Source: Istiophorus platypterus (taxonomy: Eukaryota > Chordata > Actinopteri > Istiophoriformes > Istiophoridae). From it: 64,000 nucleotides of DNA. The DNA is taken from NCBI GenBank assembly GCA_016859345.1, contig CM029131.1, positions 11,520,099 through 11,584,098 on the forward strand, written 5' to 3'. The translations under genes were made by a program, and so were the position numbers. The notes under the pieces were generated by a model that searched no databases, was not told where the DNA came from, and saw only the letters and a list, made by a program, of their open reading frames with translations. Positions 37,568-50,470 of this stretch are shown here, in pieces (the stretch's first letter is position 1; each line of letters starts with the position of its first letter).

Positions 37568-38243
37568 GCAAATGAAGTGATCACCTCGGAACAGTAACAC
37601 ACAATTCAATATGGCACAAGCATCTCAGAAATGACCTAAAAGCATCGTTGTCGTTGGTGGCGAATATCAAAAACCAAACCACACCATATCTAAAAATATT
37701 AAGACATTAATCATCAGTAGAGCAGGAAAGAAAAGGTTTTTGTTTTTCTTCCTTGTTTAACATGCCGTCTGCCGCTCTGCAAGCAAAACTCAATTTTGGA
37801 CCCCTTGGTAAAACAGCAAAAATAATGTAGAAAACAAAATAATAAGTCTTTGTCTCGAATGCAAATGAACACTGCAAACGATTAGTGCTCCAACTGAGCT
37901 AATATATTTCTTCTATTATTCATGAGAGGAGCTGCAGACTGAGGCTTCAGAATCCGGGTCATTGTGCAACTGAGCATCTGTCACTTTCCTCTCTTATTTG
38001 AGGGCGGATGAAGATTCCTTCACCTGAAAAATGCACAATGGCCAGCAAAGTGAAGCATGTAGTGACTGAAATCATCCCTCCGAGTTAAACCTCGGACTTG
38101 CACGGTGCAAAACCTTTCAGATAATTAAATAAACTCTAGGAAAAAAAAAAATTAAAAAAGAAAAGGGAAAACTCTGGATTTAAAGCACTCCTGGAGGTTT
38201 CTGTTTGCTTTCAGAGGTCTTTTCTGACCCACTTGTATCTGAC

Positions 38244-38275
<32 letters not shown>

Positions 38276-39038
38276 CGTATCTGTGTCTGTCTGATGTCAC
38301 CTTAAGACATTTGATGTGCTCATCTTAGTAAACGTCAGCTTTGGCACACTCCCTGCTGAGGTACCTATCTAAGTTTTGTCAAGTATAGAAACTACTATTT
38401 TTTTCCCCACGAGGATATTGTTGCATCAAACTTTACAGAGAGTGCGGAGTGTTTTTGTCTAAAATGTTTCTGGAGTGTTAAGGAGAAAATCTACACATGA
38501 AGACGTTCTCCTCCAGCCCTTTCTCTGAGGCTACGGCATGGAAATCCCGGCCAAATTCCTCAGAAGCCCTACCTGCTCACCGTTTATCCCATCACAAAAT
38601 CCAAATAAATATTATTTAAAATAAGGGCAAACTGGTTAAACAAAAATGAAAAGAAGCTAAATCAATGTAGTGGCCTCATGATGTAACACAGAACTCTCAA
38701 AAATTAACAATAAATTCATCATCGTCCAGTCCTCCTCAGTCAAATGAGGGAACAAAGAAAGAAATATTACAGGGAAGGATATATCTAGAGTAGTGGTTGT
38801 TTTACAATGGCAACTATGTCGAGGGAATGAGTGGGCATCAGTTTGTCATGTTGCAACTTCTTTAAAAACCGTTTCCTCTTCCAACCACCCCTTTTTTTCC
38901 ATCTTCGTCCGGAGGTGATCATACTCTGTCTGATTAAAATCTTTGACCTTAACCTGGCTCCTCCTTCCCCATCAAACTCTCCTCATCCTCTTTCAATCAG
39001 AGGGTGTGTGTGTGTCTTGTGTGTGTGTGTGTGTGCGT

Positions 39039-39079
<41 letters not shown>

Positions 39080-39840
39080 CGTATCTGTGTCTGTCTGATG
39101 TCACCTTAAGACATTTGATGTGCTCATCTTAGTAAACGTCAGCTTTGGCACACTCCCTGCTGAGGTACCTATCTAAGTTTTGTCAAGTATAGAAACTACT
39201 ATTTTTTTCCCCACGAGGATATTGTTGCATCAAACTTTACAGAGAGTGCGGAGTGTTTTTGTCTAAAATGTTTCTGGAGTGTTAAGGAGAAAATCTACAC
39301 ATGAAGACGTTCTCCTCCAGCCCTTTCTCTGAGGCTACGGCATGGAAATCCCGGCCAAATTCCTCAGAAGCCCTACCTGCTCACCGTTTATCCCATCACA
39401 AAATCCAAATAAATATTATTTAAAATAAGGGCAAACTGGTTAAACAAAAATGAAAAGAAGCTAAATCAATGTAGTGGCCTCATGATGTAACACAGAACTC
39501 TCAAAAATTAACAATAAATTCATCATCGTCCAGTCCTCCTCAGTCAAATGAGGGAACAAAGAAAGAAATATTACAGGGAAGGATATATCTAGAGTAGTGG
39601 TTGTTTTACAATGGCAACTATGTCGAGGGAATGAGTGGGCATCAGTTTGTCATGTTGCAACTTCTTTAAAAACCGTTTCCTCTTCCAACCACCCCTTTTT
39701 TTCCATCTTCGTCCGGAGGTGATCATACTCTGTCTGATTAAAATCTTTGACCTTTAACCCTGGCTCCCCTCCCCTTCCCCATCAAACTCTCCTCATCCTC
39801 TTTCAATCAGAGGGTGTGTGTGTGTGCGTGTGTGTGTGTG
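38244..39840. repeat. 804-bp tandem duplication in the abi2 3' UTR region
   Basis: The block from about 38,271 to 38,950 recurs at 39,075 to 39,754 with a constant offset of 804 bp. I see no difference over roughly 675 bp. The copies differ only in a C-rich stretch at their right ends (near 38,950 and 39,754) and in the GT runs around them (38,244-38,272, 39,004-39,076, 39,813-39,840). The duplication lies just downstream of the abi2 stop codon, so it probably falls in the 3' UTR. It is either very recent or an assembly artefact. Confidence 0.95.
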
Positions 39841-39867
39841 GGGCGGGGTGGGTTGGGTTGGGGCTGT

Positions 39868-41293
39868 TCAGTCAGCATAGTGCATGATGGATTCAACATA
39901 GTTGCCAGGGAAGAGGCCTGTGGTCCCGTTCATCACGCCCTCGAACCAGCCATCGTCGTTCTTCTTGATCACGTAGATGATGGCACCCTCCTGGAAAGAC
40001 AGCTCGTCGTCTTTGTCACGAGTGTAATCGTAGATGGCCACCACTGGGTTGGGGGGGGGGGGGGTTAGTGAAACAACCAAGTGAAACAAGCAAACACTAA
40101 TGCTAACTAACACTCAAATATTGCTAAAGCCCACAGAAGTTCATTTAAAATTCTAGAGGATCTCTATGAATTTACAAAGATTCTCTTACAGTCTGACCCT
40201 GAACACCCAGGTGTCTGTTTCGGTGTTTTAGGGTGGATTTTTCCTTTAGAAAACTCCCTCATGAACAAGCAGTGATGGCTAACCTTTCTCCAGGTAGTTG
40301 CGTGGGGCCCAGGGTGGGTCCTCTTCGGCGTAGGGGTCACTGTACTCCACCACCGCCGATTCCTCTTCGTCCTCATCATCCTCATAGTCCTCTGGCGGCG
40401 GTGGCGGAGGCGTAGCCTCCTCAAACACTGGCTCTTCGGCAGGAGGGGGCGGTGGCGGCACGTCTGAGACTAAAAGTAGTTTTTTGGGCAGCCAGGAAGA
40501 AAAGGAAAACCAGTCAGAGCAAATGAAAGGAGAGCGAGGATGAGCATGTTAGTCAGGGGGACAGACAACTGTTTTACATTCCCACACGTTTGAGAGACCG
40601 AAACGGCTCATGCTGGATGCATTTACACAACATTTAGATGCATTTCATTCATTACTGAAACCAAATGAATTCTATATAAGCACTTTACTGACACTGAAGT
40701 CTAAGAACAGGACATCCAGACACAGAATGGTGTGAAATGACAGGAAGAAGCGTTGCACACAATGATTCAACGTGCATTCACAGACAGTCGAGGAGGAATG
40801 TGAAGGTCGGCGTCATTGAAAGGAATCAGAGAGAGGGCGTGATAAATCAGAAACATCATCTTCAAGAACAAGCACAGACATGCCTCATCATTTACATCAT
40901 GCTTTAAAGGTGTTTTCACCTTCGCTTATACACTGTTCTTTTAATGAGCGTTCAACCACCAACAGCCGCTGACAGAGGGACCTGGAATTACACCCCCCCC
41001 CCAACTTGTGTTCAAAGTTCACAGCTATCTTAACTAACTAAAATGAATAAACAAACAAACACCACTTCTATTTAAAAATAACTGGATAAATCTAGAAATA
41101 TTCTGGATTTTTCCTACTGTCGAAAAGATTAAAAAAAAAAAAAAACAACAATGAATGTGTCCCACTGAAACCTATTTTATATATCTTTAATGTTTGAAAA
41201 CTATTAAAAACATGTCAGTGATACATCAATTCTTCTTCATAACTATGAACACACACCCTGTACTTTATACTCTCTCACACTCTCTCTCTCACA

Positions 41294-41353
<60 letters not shown>

Positions 41354-43792
41354 TCATTTGAACAATTAACATGAATGCGACCACTCATTTGTCTCCATCT
41401 GTACTACATTTCCAGACGTAAATAAAGTCATGTCATAACTATTTCATAATAGTGTTAAAATTTCAGCCCTGTCACGTGGGAACGACAGGAAAAAGAATAT
41501 ACAGGCCACTATATAAAGCCTCCAGAGGTCTTGCTCTTTCTAATTCAAGGTCAAGGTACAGAAAGCTACGAAAAAACACATTTTAAACTGGAATATGTTG
41601 ACAGCAGATCCCTGTCCCAGCTGAAGCTGGTGGTTGGTCACTCGTTAACTCCAACAAGAAAATAGTCAACCAAAAGAGGACGGACCACTGGCACTAACTG
41701 TTGGGGAGAGGACTTCATGCAGAGGGAGCGAGGAGCTAAAAGCCACTTACTGGTCTCCTGAACTCGGGCCACAAAGCCCATCAGAGGCAGCTGAGGGGTG
41801 ATCTGCATGGAGGGGGGAGGGGGCGCGAGCGGGCCCACTATCACCCAACAGAATCAATACACAAGAGACGCAGGAGGACAGGGCCGAGGAGGGGATGGTG
41901 TGTTGGAGAGGGGATGGACATAAGAAAATGAGGTTAGAACAAACAAGAGAAGCACGGACGGGAAGTTAAGAGCAGGGCTGAGAGCTGCAGAGAATAGATG
42001 AGAAATTTGCAGCACAAAGACAACAGTTTTGTCAGGATGCAGACCTGAGAAGTTCATAATTACTCATTTGTCCTTCCACCTGAGGCTACAGGTGTCAGAG
42101 CAAAAAATATGAGACAGGGGACAGTACAGTCTGAAGCACAGTCAGGCAGACATGGACAAGGGCTGCATTTTCATAAATTATTTTGTAAAAAATCCCTCAA
42201 AATGACTGAATTTTATTTTCAAATAGAACATTTCAGAAAAGGGCAAAGATTGCTCGTCACAAAGCCCGAGAGACCAAGGTATCATCTTAAAACTCCTTGT
42301 TTTTACTAAAATCCAAAGATATTTAATCTACAATGATATAAAACACAGAAAAGAGGCAAATCCTCAAATTTGACAAGAACCACAGAAAGAATATTTTACC
42401 TGATTTTTTTTTAAAAAAGATGATCAAAATCACTGCAAGGTCCTTTTCTGTTGATCAACAAATTCCTTCTTCTGTACAGAAACAGCTCTTCTCCAAAAGG
42501 AGAAATGAATTCAGAATGGATTTATTTAAAAAACTGGGCATTCATTAGGTTTAACTACTCAAAACGCAAACATCTGCTGGTTTTCTTCATCGTCTATTAT
42601 AGTTCACTGTTTAGCTTTGGGTTATGGACAAAACAAGACATTTAAGTACATCAGCCTGGGATCCGAGAGATTGTGATGGAAGTTTTTCCACTATTTTTTA
42701 ATGCAATCAATTATTGAAAAAAAAAAAAAAAAAAAAGTTGTTAGTTGTAGCCTTAAATTATTCTTAACAACATACCACAGGTATCATTTTAACACAAACT
42801 GACGTTTCAGCTTTAATACACATTCATATAACAGAAATCAAATAAAAGCTTGGCACTTAACAGACAGTTCAAGAGACAAACAGACGACAGAAGATAACAC
42901 AGAGCTGTGGAGAAAGGGCTAGTAAAAAGGTGAGGTCCTTGGAGGCAGTTAATCTGATTGGAAATGACAGAACATAAAGCCAGACATACTGTTCCATAAA
43001 AAAGGTTCAGGACAGTAGCATTGGACTCTTGGGATCTGCTCCCTCAGAAGTCTTGAGGTTTGGAGAGAATATGGACTCCCTCTGAATCAGAAGCCACTCA
43101 TTTAAATGACTGACAATGAACAGACGATGAGATTAAGCTTGAAACTATAGAAACAAATTTCCGGTTTTCCACAGTTAACAACAGTAACTGACTACAGTGT
43201 CTTCAGTATGCACTGCTTTATATGACAGTAACATATCCTCTAGGATGTGTTTCAAAAATGAAGACACATTCTGGACAAATGTGTTTTTTCCCCCATTTTC
43301 ACAGATATTGTTTTTGAGCAGTATCTTAATGGACTTGGCTCTGTTTACAGAACAAATCTGTCATATTTTCCCAGTTTCAATGGAGATTTTGTGATCATAT
43401 TTCAAGACTGTGTAGTTGGTTTGATGGGTAATGGAGGTGATAAGTACCATACTTTAATTTTAATTCAGATGGAAACAGGTTAATTAAAAAAAATGCAAAG
43501 GGATGCAACCTAGGGATGTCAAATTTGAAACAAGTTTCAGTGAGATTACAATCTCATCAATATTCCTAAAACAACAATTATTACATTTTCTTTTCTCATT
43601 TGTTTTTTAATTTTTAAACTTTTTAAATATTAACTGTTTGAATTGTACTGGACTGGACAGCAGGCGTCACTACCCATTTACTTCTCCAATAGAAAAATTT
43701 TTCTTAGGGGTAAATTGATTTTATTTTAGGATTTTTTGGGAGTGTGGCTTTGTATGACCCAAATATTCATGGAGATCAATGTGTAAAAAATT

Positions 43793-43858
<66 letters not shown>

Positions 43859-46800
43859 TGGTTTTGAGCGAAGTGTGGTCCACCGTTGAGCTGGCTCTGG
43901 TTGTGGGCCATGCTGGGTTGACCGGTGACAGACGAGGGGCGGCGGTACGGTAGGGAGCCCCCAACCTGTGGGTTTTGGGGCTGCTGCACCGGGCGGTTCA
44001 TGCTGTAGAACTGGGAAGCACCTGAGAGGAGACGACACCAGGGGGCGGCATAGCATCATTCAACGAGAGCAGAGAGTGGGAGAGGTTTGAGGTTGAGAGG
44101 TTTCTCCTCCCTTTGGTGTCTGAAACTGTGAGGTCAGTTGAGCTGAGCCTTGAGGAAGTTTTCTTTTGTTTACATCTAATGCTGAAACCTTTTACAGTCA
44201 TCTTGCAAAAATAATCCTTCAGTTTCTTGTTTATTTGATAATGATCATATTAAAAAAAAAACAGGCCCTTGGTTCAGAATGTTAGTTTCAAGCTCAACTA
44301 CTAAAGCAGCTACTGGACAATCCTGTTAATAACTTATTAAACTTACATGAACCTTAGGGGACCTCAAAAGGGTTTACAACTTCAAATATAAATGGCTGAC
44401 TTGAAAGGTTTTATTTTACTGTTTTACCTGTCTACAACTGCTGTAGTTTATAGTGGTACTGTTATTTTAGCACTGGCATGTCTATGTCCAGTTTTGCTGA
44501 ATCATTATTTTAACTGTGTAATCGTATCCATTTTCTATTTCTGTAACTATTAATTATTTCTCTAACCATCTTCAACCACATACTATTGATAAAATGTGAT
44601 AAGTTTGGGCCTCAGCCAAAACACTGTTAATTCCTTGAAAAAATTTTCCAAATGACAACATTTGAAACACCAGGGCGAGATAGCAAATTTTCATTGGCCA
44701 AAAGATTTGTCTACTTTCTACCCTAATCATCAGCACCACACATCAACTGATATCACAATATCTAGCAGACGCAGAACTTACACATAAGAAAAAGCCAAAC
44801 AGATGCACACAAAATGAAGAATTCACTGCAAAAGCTTTTCACCACACAGTTCATGCATTATAGATCACAACATCATCATCAACACACAGAGGCAGCAGAT
44901 GAGATGCTGTGGAGAATGAAGAGCGGAGAATCCAGCAGCAGGGGGAAAATGCAAGGTCTGAGGTGGGTGGCAGAGGAGCCGCACATTATCCACAACTGTG
45001 GCTGTACATTTTCTATTCCAGGCAGTTTTTTATCCACATTTTGACAGGAAGTCCTTTTCAATGAACTTCAAAGCTGAATTTCCTTTTCAGCGCTCAACTG
45101 TTTGTAGGAATAAAAAAAAAAAAAAAAAAAGCAGGATATAGGACAAAGTGAGACCCGGTTGCAGAGGATTTTCCAAGACTGGGATAAATGGAGAGCTTTC
45201 CTTTGAAATGCAGGTAAGAGATTTTTCCCCATATTATCTTGTTTATTTACATTGTTTGCAGCCAATGTTGTATTCTAAAATTACTTCTGATAAAGTGTGC
45301 AGCTCTTAGGAGGTGGACATGTCCTAACATGAAGTCCAGAACACCATTCTTTTTGTCTGAAAAGCTCAATCTGCCTCTTAAACACTCATTGAAACCTTCT
45401 AATTAAATATAAATAAGTTATTTCGGTGTCATTATGAAGCCCTAGTCAGTTAAACCCATGTGAAGGTGCAACAGGTTTGATTAAAGTGCTTGAAATATTC
45501 TCGGTACAGAGCTGGAGAGAGAGAGTTCAGGTCGTTTGAACTCATGTTTAAAAGAAATACAATTATTTTCCCTTTAGACTTAAACTGAGCTATGAAGATA
45601 TTTACCTGAAACCCTGATTAACTTGGGTTATGAGTTAAGACTTGACATAATCATTTACAAAAGGTTCCCCCTGAACCTTCCTTAACAGGGAGCCAACCTT
45701 AAAAAAAGGTTACAGTTAAAAAGATCTGAATTATTATCAACATAAATTTGTAAAGAATCTCTAGTTTAATTATTAACCTGCAAATGTTTTGACTGAGTAA
45801 TTTTTTCAAGCTAACTCCAAACATTCTCTGGTGCCAGCTTTAAAATGAGAATATTTTCTGTTTTGACTTGTTTTTATATCATTAGAAACTGGATCTCTAT
45901 GATTTCTGGCTTGGCAACTTGGCTCAGAAAAATGAAGGTTTTTTTACTAATTTTTTTTTTCCCATTTTGTGGACTAAACAATTAATTATATCAATTATCA
46001 GTTGCAGCTCTAAAAAGAATTTTAAACATTTGAGGTATTTTGTTTCACTTTAGACATAAAACTGTTTTTTGAATATTATCCATTTAGCCTTGAGCCCCCC
46101 CCCCCTTTTTTTTTTTTAAACTATTACGACTACTACTTTTGCCTCCACTAGCACTACTTTTTCAACCCTAACACCAAGAAACTGACTTGGACTTGACTTG
46201 GTTTTTCCACATTTAGACTTCACTAGAAATAGAGCTTCACTTGAAGCTGAGCATATCTGTCAAACCTCTGGCTTGATGTAAATGTGGCCTCAGAGGTGAC
46301 TAGGATGAGCCTTAAACATGTCTGAGCAGGTTTATTCAATAGGCGCTGCGACCTGTCAGACAATACCACTGAATGTCCCGGGTGATGACATGCCAATGGA
46401 TGAACACGTCTGGGTCTCGGAGCTGGAGGGAGTATGTCGGGGGGAGGGAATGGAGGGTGTGCAGAGGAGTGGGTGAGCTTCTCCCACCGGGTTACACTCA
46501 CCTTGTGCAGGGTTGCTGTAAGTAGCGGGGCCTGTGCCGGTGGAGGCCGCAGAGGCCGGGAGCTGGGGAGGGGGTGGGGGCACAGGAGGGATCTCTAAAG
46601 GGGGATTGGGGGCCTGCGGGGGGCTGTCTAGGGCAGAGGTGGGGGGCCCTGGGGTAGTGGCAGAGGTGGCGGTGTTGGGGGAAGGTTTAGCTGGGTTGGT
46701 TGGGGCAGGGGCTGCACCTGAGGGGTCCAAGGCAAGGGGATTGAAGAGGTAGGGGGGAAAAAAAATAAGGAAGGAGAGAAAAGACGGGTGAGGGAGGTTG

Positions 46801-49800
46801 AGACAAGACGAGAATGAGAAGGGAGGAAAGGATACCAGCAGATCCAGGGTTCCACATATTCTCATCTGACTTAAAAACAATTTATTTCAGACCCAGAGAA
46901 CACCCTACTCCTGAATACTGAACAAAGATTTGTCAAGTTAGTTGGTTTCAGGCACTGATTTTTCCTTTGGTCATGGGCTCGTAGAGGAGAGGGGAAGCAG
47001 TTACCTGGGAAGGCAGTGGGTGGAGCCGGGGTCGGCACAGCGATGGGCACACCCACGCTGCCGCTGCCACTATTCTCTCTGCTGCTGCTGCGACTGCTGC
47101 TAGGGTGGCTCCCTCCGCTGCTCCCGCTGCTGGTGGTAGGGTGGCAAACACGTTAGACCACAGACACTCGGACACAAACTGTCATGCCGTCGCGCATTCA
47201 GACCTCTAGTAGGAGCTGCACTTCTGGGCCTAACTCTCCTTATGTCTGAATATTAAGACCTTCATTTGAAAATACTGTATAAAGAAATCGTTTATTTGCA
47301 AAATGCTGGTACCTGAAATACACAGAGACAATGGAACCACAGGAACTACACTCTAGGAACCAAATTAGGAACTTCAAGTCCCATTAAGGCCAGGGTGTAC
47401 CCGAAAAAATGCCAATTCTTAGGACAGGTCATCCGACCAAGCCTGAAAGCAAATATGTTTACAGCTGTTCTGAATGGCCATATTAAAAGTGCAGGTGAAA
47501 ATCCTGCCATCATGGAGAGGGACTAGACTCATTATTCATAGTCCTGGTCATAAGGATAGCAGTGCACACTATCAGACATTAATACTGTTGCACTCACAGT
47601 AGTTTTGACGGAAATAGTTGCATAAAGAATGAAAAAAAGCTTGAAAGAGAAGCTGATGGTTTCATAAAGTTCTAGAAATTGAATGCACTTATCTGCGCTG
47701 TTAAGGCTCCTGAGCTCCCAAAAAAGTTCCTGTGGTGGAAACAGGCTGAAGTAATAAAGAAATAATTTACTTTAATGCAGCCAAGTTTAATTTTACCATT
47801 TCATTCATCTTTCTTATCCTGCCTTGTATTCCATTAGCAATGGATGTGCAACCAGCCTAGAAAGACTGAGCTCCGGTAAGGTGCTTTCAGCATGTCGAGG
47901 TTGGATCCTGTTTCCTGGCCTCTCAATGACTCAGATTAATCACCTGGCACCTTCATGAGCACTGATGCGATTGCATGAGCCGTCATGCGTTTGAAATGAC
48001 CGTGTCACAGTGATAATAAAGCAGCTGGAAGCCTCACCATGGACACATGACACAGGTGATACGGTAGCGACACAAGACAAAGACAAGGACGTGGCACACT
48101 AGAGAAGCAGGAAGCATCGAGATACATGGGGCAGACGTTCTGTCGGACAGAAGAGGGCACATGGCTGAGAGATGAAGGGGATGAGCTGTGGATGGAGCAG
48201 TGCAGATAAAGACCCGTGCTGAGAGGAGAGTCAAGGAAAGTTATCTTGTCTATTTTCAAACCAAAGATATTAAAAACAATTGGCAAGTACATGGGGCAAA
48301 AAGACAAGGTAAAACTTAACATGTTGCCCCCCCGAACCCCCTGGTTTTGGCTCTATCACAGAAGACAGGGAAAGCTATGAATAAATCAACCTGTCCGGGA
48401 TGAAAGAGTCATCTTGGGAGACGAGCTGACACTAGGTTGATAGGACTGTGGGGGCCACGCAGCCTATTAAACGACTATTACCATAGGAACCTGCGTCTAG
48501 CCATGCTAAATACAGCTCTGGATCTCTACCTCGTCCTCATTTCTCTGTCCCTATCTGAGCAGTGAGGGAACATCAGGTGAGGGATTACCAGATAAAGTGT
48601 CAATCTGGGCTTTCCCTAGGATATGAAACTGTTAAAAAAAGATTAAAGTTGTGAGTTTAGGTAAATTAAAAAAAAAAAAAAGAAGGGAGTAAAAGTTATT
48701 ACACTTTGCACGATGAGTCATTTCAGAGAAGAGGAGATGTTTAGAAGCTGGCTCGCATTTTTAAGTGTAGGAGAGGAGAAGAAGAAAGGGGGAGGAGGTG
48801 GAGGAAAAAAGGGGGGCTTGTTTAAGAAGTGTAGAGAGGCATGCTGGGGGGGGGGGTACCTGTACGTGCGGTTCCTCTGATTAACAGATGCAGTGCGTGC
48901 AGGGCTCTGCTGGGGGTGCGCCATGTTGCGCGTCGGGCTTGAGACGTAGTCGTTAGGGACAACGGGTGGACGCACTGGCTCAAGCGTCCTATAGGGGGAG
49001 TGGCGCCTGCGAGAGGGTCAGGAGGACAAGAGTCGGGGGGGGGGCATCCACAGAGATTTGTAGGGGAGGGGGGAAGAGGAGGAGAGCAAGAAACAAAAAG
49101 TGCAAACTTAAAAAATGGGGTATGACAGGTGGTGAACATCGGGGCTGGCAGGGGTCCACAGTTGTTGTCGGCAAACAGCAAAGGCGAAGTCAGGACGAAA
49201 CGCTGCTGTCGCCTAAAAACCACACTTCCACAGGATATGCACTGTTTGCTTGGTCAGTTACATTGAATGAAACCTCTATTATCTAATATGCTCAAAATAA
49301 CAATTATAGTTACACACTCAAGTCCAATATGTTTGTTAGTAACATTATCACTCAACTTGACTCAACTTGACGCTATAGCCTGAAAGAATTTGATTAAAAT
49401 AAGTAGTTTGATTTTTTTTTTTTTGCCAACTTCAACAAGAAGATACTGGAAGGATTTAATTGGCTTCCTCAGTGTCAGAAACGTCGTTAGAGATATAAAA
49501 AAAAAAACTGAGACCTTACACCTCACTCAAGTTACTTTCAGAAATTCTTAAGGCTTTAAGTAGCTCTGTGATATGTGGACATGGATATTTTGGCAAATTG
49601 ACAAGTGTATAACATGAATTGTTTCCAAAAGATGGATAAGTATAGATTAGATAAATTTAATTCTTTAATTCTTCTGTCCCTGATAAAAAAAAAAAAAAAA
49701 AAAAAAAACTAGACTTGAAACGAAGATGAATTTTTCATTGGAGAGAGCAGATGACCGCGAGCCTCTTGCACAACAGCTAGTGCAATGAGAGACAGATAAA

Positions 49801-50433
49801 TGTGTGTGTGTTTGCACTGAAAACAACAAAACAAGACAAGAGCTGCGCTCAAGTAATTCTGACATCCTGTGAGATCTTTTGAGGGGCCTAAAGTAATGAA
49901 GCGGCAGATGTCAGACTGACTGAAGTAAGTGTCCCTGAGCAAGACTGTGAATCCCTGCCTGTATCTTCTAAACCAGAAAGCAGCTAATTCAATCAATAAA
50001 AACTTAGTAAAGTTATAGTGGAAGCGACTTTTAACCCGACAGCAGCGCAATACTCGGTTTATAAAATGGGGAAAAGATAGACATAACCCTGAGATGTACT
50101 GATCTGGGCCTGATAAGATATACTGACATGTAAATTTCTCAGCTGACACAGTGGGGTGACCCATCTCTGAGCACTGTTGCCATGACAAAACATTGCTATG
50201 AGGAATATGGGGCAGCCAGGAGTGGGAGGGCTTGGTCACAAACACACTACTGAATGTAAATTTGTAAAAGCAAACCAGGAGGAAGTTGGATAACTGAAAA
50301 CAATAAATTAAAAAAAATAAATCACAACTAAGATGTCGGCCCGTAGCCACAGGCTGCGGAAGAGGGTGCGTCATGGAGGGTTGGAGCTGTGGTTGATTGG
50401 CATGCGTCTTGAAGGGACAGAGAGAGAAAGTCA

Positions 50434-50470
<37 letters not shown>

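Noticed and set aside
49709..50434. 241-codon minus-strand open frame
   Set aside because: It lies inside an abi2 intron between validated exons, shows no domain and has Cys/Phe/Ser-rich random composition.
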